Positions 27,301-40,000 of a DNA stretch of 64,000 nucleotides are shown piece by piece; position 1 is the first letter of the stretch, and the number at the start of each line of letters is the position of its first letter. The translations under genes and the position numbers were made by a program. Source of the DNA: Siphonodentalium dalli. Taxonomy: Eukaryota; Mollusca; Scaphopoda; Gadilida; Siphonodentaliidae. Below the pieces are notes generated by a model. It was not told where the DNA came from. It worked only from the letters and a program-made list of their open reading frames with translations, and did no database searches. The stretch covers positions 61,710,025 to 61,774,024 of the forward strand of contig CP136068.1 in the NCBI GenBank assembly GCA_032622095.1. The letters run 5' to 3'.

Positions 27301-27667
27301 TATTAGAGTGGACAGGGAGGAACTCATATTAGAGTGGACAGGGAGGAACTCATATAAGATGGACAGGGAGGAACTCATATTAGAGTGGACAGGGAGGAAC
27401 TCATAAGAGTGGACAGGGAGGAACTCATATAAGAGTGGACAGGGAGGAACTCATATAAGAGTGGACAGGGAGGAACTCATAAAAGAGTGGACAGGGAGGA
27501 ACTCATATAAGAGTGGACATGGAGGAACTCATATAAGAGTGAACAGGGAGGAACCCATATAAGAGTGGACAGGCAGGAACTCATATAAGAGTGGACAGGC
27601 AGGAACTCATATAAGAGTGGACAGGCAGGAACTCATATAGCAGTGTACAGGGAGGAACTCATAAGAG
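24307..27667 (+). repeat. HOR region of 3,361 bp spanning a duplication junction
   Basis: This starts with the standard post-anchor order, then repeats the GAAGAACTC/ATGCAGGAATTC/CATAAG segment (about 24,466-24,580). It runs through GGCTGG and TATTAG modules to the 26,013-26,030 junction, where material of the 14.84-kb type begins again. A GTCGAC occurs in a variant monomer near 24,579 and recurs near 33,027, 8,448 bases later. Confidence 0.75.
25100..25850 (+). repeat. 409-bp module duplication (site 2)
   Basis: GATGAACTCATAAGAG landmarks lie at 25,230 and 25,639. The second copy has GAGAGAACAGG instead of GAGAGGACAGG and an extra ACAAATATATGAG monomer. A 67-codon frame at 25,551-25,754 falls here; it opens with GTG and is repeated at 34,021. 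This is repeat sequence, not a gene. Confidence 0.75.
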
Positions 27668-30600
27668 TTGACAGGGAGGAACTCATATAAGAGTGGACAG
27701 GGAAGAACTCATATAAGAGTGGACATGCAGGAATTCATATAAGAGTGGACAGGGAGGAACTCATAAGAATGGACAGGGAGGAACTCATAAGAGTGGACAG
27801 GGAGGAACTCATAAGAGTGGACATGGAGGAACTCATAAGAGTGGACAGGCAGGAACTCATATAAGAGTGGACAGGCTGGAACTCATATACGAGTGGACAG
27901 GCTGGAACTCATATACGAGTGGACAGGCAGCAACTCATATAATAGTGGACAGGGAGGAACTCATATGAGAGGACAGGGAGGAACTAATATATGAGTGTAC
28001 ATGGAGGAACTAATATAAGAGTGGACAGGGAGGAACTAATATAAGAGTGGACAGGGAGGAACTAATATAAGAGTGGACAGGGAGGAACTAATATAAGAGT
28101 GGACAGGGAGGAACTAATATAAGAGTGGACAGGGAGGAACTCATATAAGAGTGGACAGGCTGGAACTCATAAGAGTGGACAGGCAGGAATTCATATAAGA
28201 GTGGACAGTCAGCAACTCATATAAGAGTGGACAGGGAGGAACTCATATAAGAGTGGACAGACAGCAACTCATATAAGAGTGGACATGGATGAACTCATAT
28301 ACTAGTGGCAGGCAGCAACTCATATACTAGTGGACAGGGAGGAACTCATATAAGAGTGGACAGGCAGGAACTCATATTAGAGTGGACACGGAGGAACTCA
28401 TAAGAGTGGACAGGGAGGAACTCATATAAGAGTGGACAGGGAGGAACTCATATAAGAGTGGACAGGCTGGAACTCATATAAGAGTGGACAGGGAGGATCT
28501 CAAATAAGAGTGGACAGGGAGTAACTCATATAACAGTGGACAGGTAAGAACTCATATAAGAGTGGACAAGCAGGAATTCATATAAGAGTGGACAGGCTGG
28601 GACTCATATAATAGTGGACAGGCAACAACTCATATAAGAGTTGACTGGGAGGAACTCATATAAGAGTGGACAATGAGGGACTCATATAAGAGTGGACAAT
28701 GAGGAACTCATATAAGAGTGGACTGTGAGGAACTCATATAAGAGTGGACAGGGAGGAACTAATATAAGAGTGGACAAGGATGAATTCATATAAGAGTGGA
28801 CATGCAGCAACTCATATAAGAGTGGACAGGGAGGAACTCATATAAGAGTGGACAGACAGCAACTCATATAAGAGTGGACATGGATGAACTCATATACTAG
28901 AAGCATGCAGCAACTCATATACTAGTGGACAGGGAGGAACTCATATAAGAGTAGACAGGCAGGAACTCATATAAGAGTGGACAGTCAGCAACTCATATAA
29001 GAGTGGACAGGGAGCAACTCATAAAAGAGTGGACAGGGAGCAACTCATAAAATAGTGGACAGGGAGCAACTCATAAAAGAGTGGACAGGGAGCAACTCAT
29101 ATACGAGTGGACAGGGAGCAACTCATATAAGAGTGGACACGCAGGAACTCATATAAGAGTGGACACGCAGGAACTCATATAAGAGTGGACAGGGAGGAAC
29201 TCATATAAGAGTGGACAGGGAGGAACTCATATAAGAGTGGACAGAGAGGAACTCATATAAGAGTGGACAGGCAGGAACTCATATAAGAGTGAACAGGGAG
29301 GAACTCATATGCGAGTGGACATGCAGGAACTCATATTAGAGTGGACAGGGAGGAACTCATATTAGAGTGGACAGGGAGGAACTCATATAAGATGGACAGG
29401 GAGGAACTCATATTAGAGTGGACAGGAAGGAACTCATAAGAGTGGACAGGGAGGAACTCATATAAGAGTGGACAGGGAGGAACTCATATAAGAGTGGACA
29501 GGGAGGAACTCATATAAGAGTGGACAGGGAGGAACTCATATAAGAGTGGACAGGGAGGAACTCATATAAGAGTGAACAGGGAGGAACCCATATAAGAGTG
29601 GACAGGCAGGAACTCATATAAGAGTGGACAGGCAGGAACTCATATAAGAGTGGACTGGGAGGAACTCATATAAGAGTGGAAAATGAGGGACTCATATAAG
29701 AGTGGACAATGAGGAACTCAATTAAGAGTGGACTGTGAGGAACTCATATAAGAGTGAACAGGGAGGAACTAATATAAGAGTGGACAAGGATGAATTCATA
29801 TAAGAGTGGACATGCAGCAACTCATATAAGAGTGGACAGGGAGGAACTCATATAAGAGTGGACAGACAGCAACTCATATAAGAGTGGACATGGATGAACT
29901 CATATACTAGTGGCAGGCAGCAACTCATATACTAGTGGACAGGGAGGAACTCATATAAGAGTGGACAGGAAGGAACTCATATAAGAGTGGACAGTCAGCA
30001 ACTCATATAAGAGTGGACAGGGAGCAACTCATAAAAGAGTGGACAGGGAGCAACTCATAAAAGAGTGGACAGGGAGGAACTCATAAAAGAGTGGAAAGGG
30101 AGGAACTCATATAAGAGTGGACAGGGAGGAACTCATATAAGAGTGGACAGGGAGGAACTCATATAAGAGTGGACTGGGAGGAACTCATATAAGAGTGGAC
30201 AGACAGCAACTCATATAAGAGTGGACATGGATGAACTCATATACTAGTGGACAGTCAGCAACTCATATACGAGTGGACAGTCAGCAACTCATATACGAGT
30301 GGACAGGGAGCAACTCATAAAAGAGTGGACAGGGAGCAACTCATAAAAGAGTGGACAGGGAGCAACTCATAAAAGAGTGGACAGGGAGGAACTCATATAA
30401 GAGTGGACAGGGAGGAACTCATAAGAGTGGACAGGGAGGAACTCATATAAGAGTGGACAGGGAGGAACTCATATAAGAGTGGACAGGCAACAACTCATAT
30501 AAGAGTGGACTGGGAGGAACTCATATAAGAGTGGACAATGAGGGACTCATATAAGAGTGGACAATGAGGAACTCATATAAGAGTGGACTGTGAGGAACTC

Positions 30601-32754
30601 ATATAAGAGTGGACAGGGAGGAACTAATATAAGAGTGGACAAGGATGAATTCATATAAGAGTGGACATGCAGCAACTCATATAAGAGTGGACAGGGAGGA
30701 ACTCATATAAGAGTGGACAGACAGCAACTCATATAAGAGTGGACATGGATGAACTCATATACTAGTGGCAGGCAGCAACTCATATACTCGTGGACAGGGA
30801 GGAACTCATATTAGAGTGGACAGGCAGGAACTCATATAAGAGTGGACAGGGAGCAACTCATAAAAGAGTGGACAGGGAGCAACTCATAAAAGAGTGGACA
30901 GGGAGCAACTCATAAAAGAGTGGACAGGGAGCAACTCATATAAGAGTGGACAGGGAGCAACTCATATAAGAGTGGACACGCAGGAACTCATATAAGAGTG
31001 GACACGCAGGAACTCATATCAGAGTGGACAGGGAGGAACTCATATAAGAGTGGACAGGGAGGAACTCATATAAGAGTGGACAGGCAGGAACTCATATAAG
31101 AGTGAACAGGGAGGAACTCATATGCGAGTGGACATGCAGGAACTCATATTAGAGTGGACAGGGAGGAACAAATATTAGAGTGGACGGGGAGGATCTCATA
31201 TAAGATGGACAGGGAGGAACTCATATTAGAGTGGACAGGGAGGAACTCATAAGAGTGGACAGGGAGGAACTCATATAAGAGTTGACAGGGAGGAACTCAT
31301 ATAATAGTGAACAGGGAGGAACCCATATAAGAGTGGACAGGCAGGAACTCATATAAGAGTGGAAAGGCAGGAACTCTTATAAGAGTGGACTGGGAGGAAC
31401 TCATATAAGAGTGGAAAATGAGGGACTCATATAAGAGTGGACAATGAGGAACTCATATAAGAGTGGACTGTGAGGAACTCATATAAGAGTGGACAGGGAG
31501 GAACTAATATAAGAGTGGACAAGGATGAATTCATATAAGAGTGGACATGCAGCAACTCATATAAGAGTGGACAGGGAGAAACTCATATAAGAGTGGACAG
31601 ACAGCAACTCATATAAGAGTGGACATGGATGAACTCATATACTAGTGGCAGGCAGCAACTCATATACTAGTGGACAGGGAGGAACTCATATAAGAGTGGA
31701 CAGGCAGGAACTCATATAAGATTGGACAGTCAGCAACTCATATAAGAGTGGACAGGGAGCAACTCATAAAAGAGTGGACAGGGAGCAACTCATAAAAGAG
31801 TGGACAGGGAGCAACTCATAAAAGAGTGGACAGGGAGCAACTCATATACGAGTGGACAGGGAGCAACTCATATACGAGTGGACACGCAGGAACTCATATA
31901 AGAGTGGACACGCAGGAACTCATATAAGAGTGGACAGGGAGGAACTCATATAAGAGTGGACAGGGAGGAACTCATATAAGAGTGGACAGAGAGGAACTCA
32001 TATAAGAGTGGACAGGCAGGAACTCATATAAGAGTGAACAGGGGGGAACTCATATGCGAGTGGACATGCAGGAACTCATATTAGAGTGGACAGGGAGGAA
32101 CTCATATTAGAGTGGACAGGGAGGAACTCATATAAGATGGACAGGGAGGAACTCATATTAGAGTGGACAGGGAGGAACGCATAAGAGTTGACAGGGAGGA
32201 ACTCATATAAGAGTGGACAGGGAGGAACTCATATAAAAGTGGACAGGGAGGAACTCATATAAGAGTGAACAGGGAGGAACCCATATAAGAGTGGACAGGC
32301 AGGAACTCATATAAGAGTGGACAGGCAGGAACTCATATCAGAGTGGACTGGGAGGAACTCATATGCGAGTGGACATGCAGGAACTCATATTAGAGTGGAC
32401 AGGGAGGAACTAATATTAGAGTGGACAGGGAGGAACTCATATAAGATGGACAGGGAGGAACTCATATTAGAGTGGACAGGGAGGAACTCATAAGAGTGGA
32501 CAGGGAGGAACTCATATAAGAGTTGACAGGGAGGAACTCATATAAGAGTGGACAGGGAGGAACTCATATAAGAGTGGACAGGGAGGAACTCATATAAGAG
32601 TGGACAGGGAGGAACTCATATAAGAGTGAACAGGGAGGAACCCATATAAGAGTGGACAGGCAGGAACTCATATAAGAGTGGACAGGCAGGAACTCATATA
32701 AGAGTGGACAGGCAGGAACTCATATAGCAGTGTACAGGGAGGAACTCATAAGAG
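27668..32754 (+). repeat. HOR region of 5,087 bp (copy of 16.5-24.3 kb, deleted)
   Basis: The length is 7,787 minus 2,674 minus 26, as expected from the deletion breakpoint at 31.5 kb plus one missing GTCAGC monomer near 28,375. All private variants of the parent (TACTAGAAGCATGC at 28,893, CTCAATTAAG at 29,713, GGAACAAATATTAG at 31,165) are present in order. Confidence 0.85.
31476..31521. other. Recombination breakpoint inside the segmental duplication
   Basis: Base 31,475 matches only the 20,353 parent and base 31,522 matches only the 23,074 parent. The 46 bp between are the same in both: an ACTGTGAGG-type monomer end, a GACAGGGAGG monomer and AACTAATATAAGAG. The reading register is unbroken, as expected of exchange between paralogous monomers at the same HOR position. 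Confidence 0.85.
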
Positions 32755-35700
32755 TTGACAGGGAGGAACTCATATAAGAGTGGACAGGGAAGAACTCATA
32801 TAAGAGTGGACATGCAGGAATTCATATAAGAGTGGACAGGGAGGAACTCATAAGAGTGGAAAAGGAGGAACTCATAAGAGTGGACAGGGAGGAACTCATA
32901 AGAGTGGACAGGGAAGAACTCATATAAGAGTGGACATGCAGGAATTCATATAAGAGTGGACAGGGAGGAACTCATAAGAGTGGACAGGGAGGAACTCATA
33001 AGAGTGGACAGGGAGGAACTCATAAGAGTCGACAGGGAGCAACTCATAAAAGAGTGGACAGGGAGCAACTCATAAAAGAGTGGACAGGGAGGAACTCATA
33101 TAAGAGTGGACAGGGAGGAACTCATAAGAGTGGACAGGGAGGAACTCATATAAGAGTGGACAGGCAGGAACTCATATAAGAGTGGACAGGCTGGAACTCA
33201 TATACGAGTGGACATGCTGAAACTCATATACGAGTGGACAGGGAGGAACTCATATAAGAGTTGACAGGGAGGAACTCATATAAGAGTGGACAGGGAGGAA
33301 CTCATAAGAGTTGACAGGGAGGAACTCATATAAGAGTGGACAGGCTGGAACTAATATTAGAGTGGACAGGGAGGAACTAATAAGAGTGGACAGGCTGGAA
33401 CTCATATTAGAGTGGACAGGGAGGAACTAATAAGAGTGGACAGGGAGGAACTCATATTAGAGTGGACAGGGAGGAACTCATAAGAGTGGACAGGGAGTAA
33501 CTCATATAAGAGTTGACAGGGAGGAACTCATATAAGAGTGGACATGGAGGAACTCATAAGAGTGGACAGGGAGGAACTCATATAAGAGTGGACATGGAGG
33601 AACTCATAAGAGTGGACAGGCAGGAACTCATATAAGAGTGGACAGGCTGGAACTCATATACGAGTGGACAGGCAGCAACTCATATAATAGTGGACAGGGA
33701 TGAACTCATAAGAGAGGACAGGGAGGAACTAATATATGAGTGTACATGGAGGAACTAATAAAAGAGTGGACAGGGAGGAACTAATATAAGAGTAAACAGG
33801 GAGGAACTCATATGCGAGTGGACATGCAGGAACTCATATTAGAGTGGACAGGGAGGAACTAATATTAGAGTGGACAGGGAGAAACTCATATAAGATGGAC
33901 AGGGAGGAACTCATATTAGAGTGGACAGGGAGGAACTCATAAGAGTGGACAGGGAGGAACTCATATAAGAGTGGACATGGAGGAACTCATAAGAGTGGAC
34001 AGGCAGGAACTCATATAAGAGTGGACAGGCTGGAACTCATATACGAGTGGACAGGCAGCAACTCATATACGAGTGGACAGGCAGCAACTCATATAATAGT
34101 GGACAGGGATGAACTCATAAGAGAGAACAGGGAGGAACTAATATATGAGTGTACATGGAGGAACAAATATATGAGTGTACATGGAGGAACTAATATAAGA
34201 GTGGACAGGGAGGAACTAATATAAGAGTGGACAGGGAGGAACTAATATAAGAGTGGACAGGGAGGAACTAATATAAGAGTGGACAGGGAGGAACTAATAT
34301 AAGAGTGGACAGGATGGAACTCATAAGAGTGGACAGGCAGGAATTCATATAAGAGTGGACAGTCAGCAACTCATATAAGAGTGGACAGGGAGGAACTCAT
34401 ATAAGAGTGGACAGACAGCAACTCATATAAGAGTGGACATGGATGAACTCATATACTAGTGGCAGGCAGCAACTCATATACTAGTGGACAGGGAGGAACT
34501 CATATAAGAGTGGACAGGCAGGAACTCATATAAGAGTGGACAGTCAGCAACTCATATTAGAGTGGACAGGGAGGAACTCATAAGAGTGGACAGGGAGGAA
34601 CTCATATAAGAGTGGACAGGCAGGAACTCATATAAGAGTGGACAAGCTGGAACTCATATACGAGTGGACATGCTGGAACTCATATACGAGTGGACAGGGA
34701 GGAACTCATATAAGAGTTGACAGGGAGGAACTCATATAAGAGTGGACAGGGAGGAACTCATAAGAGTGGACAGGCAGGAACTCATATAAGAGTGGACAGG
34801 CTGGAACTAATATTAGAGTGGACAGGGAGGAACTCATATACGAGTGGACAGGGAGGAACTAATATTAGAGTGGACAGGGAGGAACTCATATAAGATGGAC
34901 AGGGAGGAACTCATATTAGAGTGGACAGGGAGGAACTCATAAGAGTGGACAGGGAGTAACTCATATAAGAGTTGACAGGGAGGAACTCATATAAGAGTGG
35001 ACATGGAGGAACTCATAAGAGTGGACAGGCAGGAACTCATATAAGAGTGGACAGGCTGGAACTCATATAGGAGTGGACAGGCTGGAACTCATATACGAGT
35101 GGACAGGCAGCAACTCATATAATAGTGGACAGGGATGAACTCATAAGAGAGGACAGGGAGGAACTAATATATGAGTGTACATGGAGGAACTAATATAAGA
35201 GTGGACAGGGAGGAACTAATATAAGAGTGAACAGGGAGGAACTCATATGCGAGTGGACATGCAGGAACTCATATTAGAGTGGACAGTCAGCAACTCATAT
35301 TAGAGTGGACAGGGAGGAACTCATAAGAGTGGACAGGGAGGAACTCATATAAGAGTGGACAGGGAGAAACTCATATAAGAGTGGACAAGCTGGAACTCAT
35401 ATAAAAGTGGACAGGGAGGATATCAAATAAGAGTGGACAGGGAGGAACTCATATAACAGTGGACAGGGAAGAACTCATATAAGAGTGGACATGCAGGAAT
35501 TCATATAAGAGTGGACAGGCTGGGACTCATATAATAGTGGACAGGCAACAACTCATATAAGAGTGGACTGGGAGGAACTCATATAAGAGTGGAAAATGAG
35601 GGACTCATATAAGAGTGGACAATGAGGAACTCATATAAGAGTGGACTGTGAGTAACTCATATAAGAGTGGACAGGGAGGAACTAATATAAGAGTGGACAA

Positions 35701-36931
35701 GGATGAATTCATATAAGAGTGGACATGCAGCAACTCATATAAGAGTGGACAGGGAGGAACTCATATAAGAGTGGACAGACAGCAACTCATATAAGAGTGG
35801 ACATGGATGAACTCATATACTAGTGGCAGGCAGCAACTCATATACTAGTGGACAGGGACGAACTCATATAAGAGTGGACAGGCAGGAACTCATATAAGAT
35901 TGGACAGTCAGCAACTCATATAAGAGTGGACAGGGAGCAACTCATAAAAGAGTGGACAGGGAGCAACTCATAAAAAAGTGGACAGGGAGCAACTCATAAA
36001 AGAGTGGACAGGGAGCAACTCATATACGAGTGGACAGGGAGCAACTCATATACGAGTGGACGCGCAGGAACTCATATAAGAGTGGACACGCAGGAACTCA
36101 TATAAGAGTGGACAGGGAGGAACTCATATAAGAGTGGACAGGGAGGAACTCATATAAGAGTGGACAGAGAGGAACTCATATAAGAGTGGACAGGCAGGAA
36201 CTCATATAAGAGTGAACAGGGAGGAACTCATATGCGAGTGGACATGCAGGAACTCATATTAGAGTGGACAGGGAGGAACTCATATTAGAGTGGACAGGGA
36301 GGAACTCATATAAGATGGACAGAGAGGAACTCATATTAGAGTGGACAGGGAGGAACTCATAAGAGTGGACAGGGAGGAACTCATATAAGAGTGGACAGGG
36401 AGGAACTCATATAAGAGTGGACAGGGAGGAACTCATATAAGAGTGAACAGGGAGGAACCCATATTAGAGTGGACAGGCAGGAACTCATATAAGAGTGGAC
36501 AGCAGGAACTCATATAAGAGTGGACTGGGAGGAACTCATATGCGAGTGGACATGCAGGAACTCATATTAGAGTGGACAGGGAGGAACTAATATTAGAGTG
36601 GACAGGGAGGAACTCATATAAGATGGACAGGGAGGAACTCATATTAGAGTGGACAGGGAGGAACTCATAAGAGTGGACAGGGAGGAACTCATATAAGAGT
36701 TGACAGGGAGGAACTCATATAAGAGTGGACAGGGAGGAACTCATATAAGAGTGGACAGGGAGGAACTCATATAAGAGTGGACAGGGAGGAACTCATATAA
36801 GAGTGAACAGGGAGGAACCCATATAAGAGTGGACAGGCAGGAACTCATATAAGAGTGGACAGGCAGGAACTCATATAAGAGTGGACAGGCAGGAACTCAT
36901 ATAGCAGTGTACAGGGAGGAACTCATAAGAG
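32755..36931 (+). repeat. Mosaic HOR region of 4,177 bp
   Basis: To 34,500 this follows 24.3-26.03 kb (shift 8,448, then 8,470). Around 33,300-33,480 are extra GGCTGG/TATTAG/AATAAG monomers. From about 34,620 the GGCTGG/CATATACGAG/ATGCTGG stretch recurs. From 35,281 the sequence follows 22.66-24.45 kb at a shift of 12,626. Confidence 0.75.
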
Positions 36932-37080
36932 TTGACAGGGAGGAACTCATATAAGAGTGGACAGGGAAGAACTCATATAAGAGTGGACATGCAGGAATTC
37001 ATATAAGAGTGGACAGGGAGGAACTCATAAGAGTGGACAAGGAGGAACTCATAAGAGTGGACAGGGAGGAACTCATAAGA
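35281..37080 (+). repeat. Third copy of the 22.66-24.45 kb segment
   Basis: AAGCTGG with CATATAAAAGTGG occurs at 22,761 and 35,387 (shift 12,626). The anchors at 24,307 and 36,932 differ by 12,625; the one-base change comes from a 25-bp monomer at about 36,501 (GGACAGCAGG, one G short). The intermediate copy is at about 31.5-33.0 kb. The segment is therefore present three times in this window. Confidence 0.8.
36495..36512 (+). repeat. One-base-short monomer
   Basis: GTGGACAGCAGGAAC stands where the other copies have GTGGACAGGCAGGAAC. The single-base loss is private to this copy and exactly explains the shift change from 12,626 to 12,625. Confidence 0.85.
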
Positions 37081-40000
37081 GTGGACAGGGAAGAACTCAT
37101 ATAAGAGTGGACAGGGAGCAACTCATAAAAGAGTGGACAGGGAGGAACTCATATAAGAGTGGACAGGGAGGAACTCATAAGAGTGGACAGGGAGGAACTC
37201 ATATAAGAGTGGACAGGCAGGAACTCATATAAGAGTGGACAGGCTGGAACTCATATACGAGTGGACATGCTGGAACTCATATACGAGTGGACAGGCAGCA
37301 ACTCATATAATAGTGGACAGGGAGGAACTCATAAGAGAGGACAGGTAGGAACTAATGTATGAGTGTACATGGAGGAACTAATATAAGAGTGGACAGGGAG
37401 GAACTAATATAAGAGTGGACAGGGAGGAACTAATATAAGAGTGGACAGGGAGGAACTAATATAAGAGTGGACAGGGAGGAACTCATATAAGAGTGGACAG
37501 GCTGGAACTCATAAGAGTGGACAGGCAGGAATTCATATAAGAGTGGACAGTCAGCAACTCATATAAGAGTGGACAGGGAGGAACGCATATAAGAGTGGCC
37601 AGACAGCAACTCATATAAGAGTGGACATGGATGAACTCATATACTAGTGGCAGGCAGCAACTCATATACTAGTGGACAGGGAGGAACTCATATAAGAGTG
37701 GACAGTCAGGAACTCATATAAGAGTGGACAGTCAGCAACTCATATTAGAGAGGACAGGGAGGAACTCATAAGAGTGGACAGGGAGGAACTCATATAAGAG
37801 TGGACAGAGAGGAACTCATATAAGAGTGGACAGGCTGGAACTCATATAAGAGTGGACAGGGAGGATCTCAAATAAGAGTGGACAGGGAGGAACTCATATA
37901 ACAGTGGACAGGGAAGAACTCATATAAGAGTGGACATGCAGGAATTCATATAAGAGTGGACAGGCTGGGACTCATATAATAGTGGACAGGCAACAACTCA
38001 TATAAGAGTGGACTGGGAGGAACTCATATAAGAGTGGACAATGAGGGACTCATATAAGAGTGGACAATGAGGAACTCATATAAGAGTGGACTGTGAGGAA
38101 CTCATATAAGAGTGGACAGGGAGGAACTAATATAAGAGTGGACAAGGATGAATTCATATAAGAGTGGACATGCAGCAACTCATATAAGAGTGGACAGGGA
38201 GGAACTCATATAAGAGTGGACAGACAGCAACTCATATAAGAGTGGACATGGATGAACTCATATACTAGTGGCAGGCAGCAACTCATATACTAGTGGACAG
38301 GGAGGAACTCATATAAGAGTGGACAGGCAGGAACTCATATAAGAGTGGACAGTCAGCAACTCATATAAGAGTGGACAGGGAGCAACTCATAAAATAGTGG
38401 ACAGGGAGCAACTCATAAAAGAGTGGACAGGGAGCAACTCATATACGAGTGGACAGGGAGCAACTCATATAAGAGTGGACAGGGAGGAACTCATATATGA
38501 GTGGACAGAGAGGAACTCATATAAGAGTGAACAGGCAGGAACTCATATAAGAGTGAACAGGGAGGAACTCATATGCGAGTGGACATGCAGGAACTCATAT
38601 TAGAGTGGACAGGGAGGAACTCATATTAGAGTGGACACGCAGGAACTCATATAAGAGTGGACACGCAGGAACTCATATAATAGTGGACAGGGAGGAACTC
38701 ATATAAGAGTGGACAGGGAGGAACTCATATATGAGTGGACAGAGAGGAACTCATATAAGAGTGGACAGGCAGGAACTCATATAAGAGTGAACAGGGAGGA
38801 ACTCATATGCGAGTGGACATGCAGGAACTCATATTAGAGTGGACAGGGAGGAACTCATATTAGAGTGGACAGGGAGGAACTCATATAAGATGGACAGGGA
38901 GGAACTCATATTAGAGTGGACAGGGAGGAACTCATAAGAGTGGACAGGGAGGAACTCACATAAGAGTGGACAGGGAGGAACTCATATAAGAGTGGACAGG
39001 GAGGAACTCATATAAGAGTGGACAGGGAGGAACCCATATAATAGTGGACAGGGAGGAACTCATATAAGAGTGAACAGGGAGGAACCCATATAAGAGTGGA
39101 CAGGCAGGAACTCATATAAGAGTGGACAGGCAGGAACTCATATAAGAGTGGACTGGGAGGAACTCATATAAGAGTGGAAAATGAGGGACTCATATAAGAG
39201 TGGACAATGAGTAACTCATATAAGAGTGGACTGTGAGGAACTCATATAAGAGTGGACAGGGAGGAACTAATATAAGAGTGGACAAGGATGAATTCATATA
39301 AGAGTGGACATGCAGCAACTCATATAAGAGTGGACAGGGAGGAACTCATATAAGAGTGGACAGACAGCAACTCATATAAGAGTGGACATGGATGAACTCA
39401 TATACTAGTGGCAGGCAGCAACTCATATACTAGTGGACAGGGAGGAACTCATATAAGAGTGGACAGGAAGGAACTCATATAAGAGTGGACAGTCAGCAAC
39501 TCATATAAGAGTGGACAGGGAGCAACTCATAAAAGAGTGGACAGGGAGCGACTCATAAAAGAGTGGACAGGGAGCAACTCATAAAAGAGTGGACAGGGAG
39601 GAACTCATATAAGAGTGGACAGGGAGGAACTCATAAGAGTGGACAGGGAGGAACTCATATAAGAGTGGACAGGGAGGAACTCATATAAGAGTGGACTGGG
39701 AGGAACTCATATAAGAGTGGACAGACAGCAACTCATATAAGAGTGGACATGGATGAACTCATATACTAGTGGCAGGCAGCAACTCATATACTAGTGGACA
39801 GGGAGGAACTCATATAAGAGTGGACAGGCAGGAACTCATATAAGAGTGGACAGTCAGCAACTCATATAAGAGTGGACAGGGAGGAACTCATATAACAGTG
39901 GACAGGGAAGAACTCATATAAGAGTGGACATGCAGGAATTCATATAAGAGTGGACAGGCTGGGACTCATATAATAGTGGACAGGCAACAACTCATATAAG

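Larger units (their letters stand above)
26013..34482 (+). repeat. Large segmental duplication, unit 2 (8,470 bp, internally deleted)
   Basis: This is a copy of 14839-26012 lacking 2,674 bp. The left half follows unit 1 to base 31,475 (match to G at 20,353, not T at 23,027). The right half follows 23.0-26.0 kb from base 31,522. The identical frames at 25,551 and 34,021 belong to this pair. The start is defined within 18 bp: left flank ACTAGTGGACAGGG, right flank AACTAATATAAG (26,013-26,030). Confidence 0.9.

Noticed and set aside
37483-37665. 60-codon minus-strand frame
   Set aside because: Repeat translated in the minus direction; no unique residues or flanking signals.
38397-38603. 68-codon plus-strand frame
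   Set aside because: GTG start and repeat peptide; open only because 38.4-38.6 kb has several ATACGAG and ATATGAG variants.
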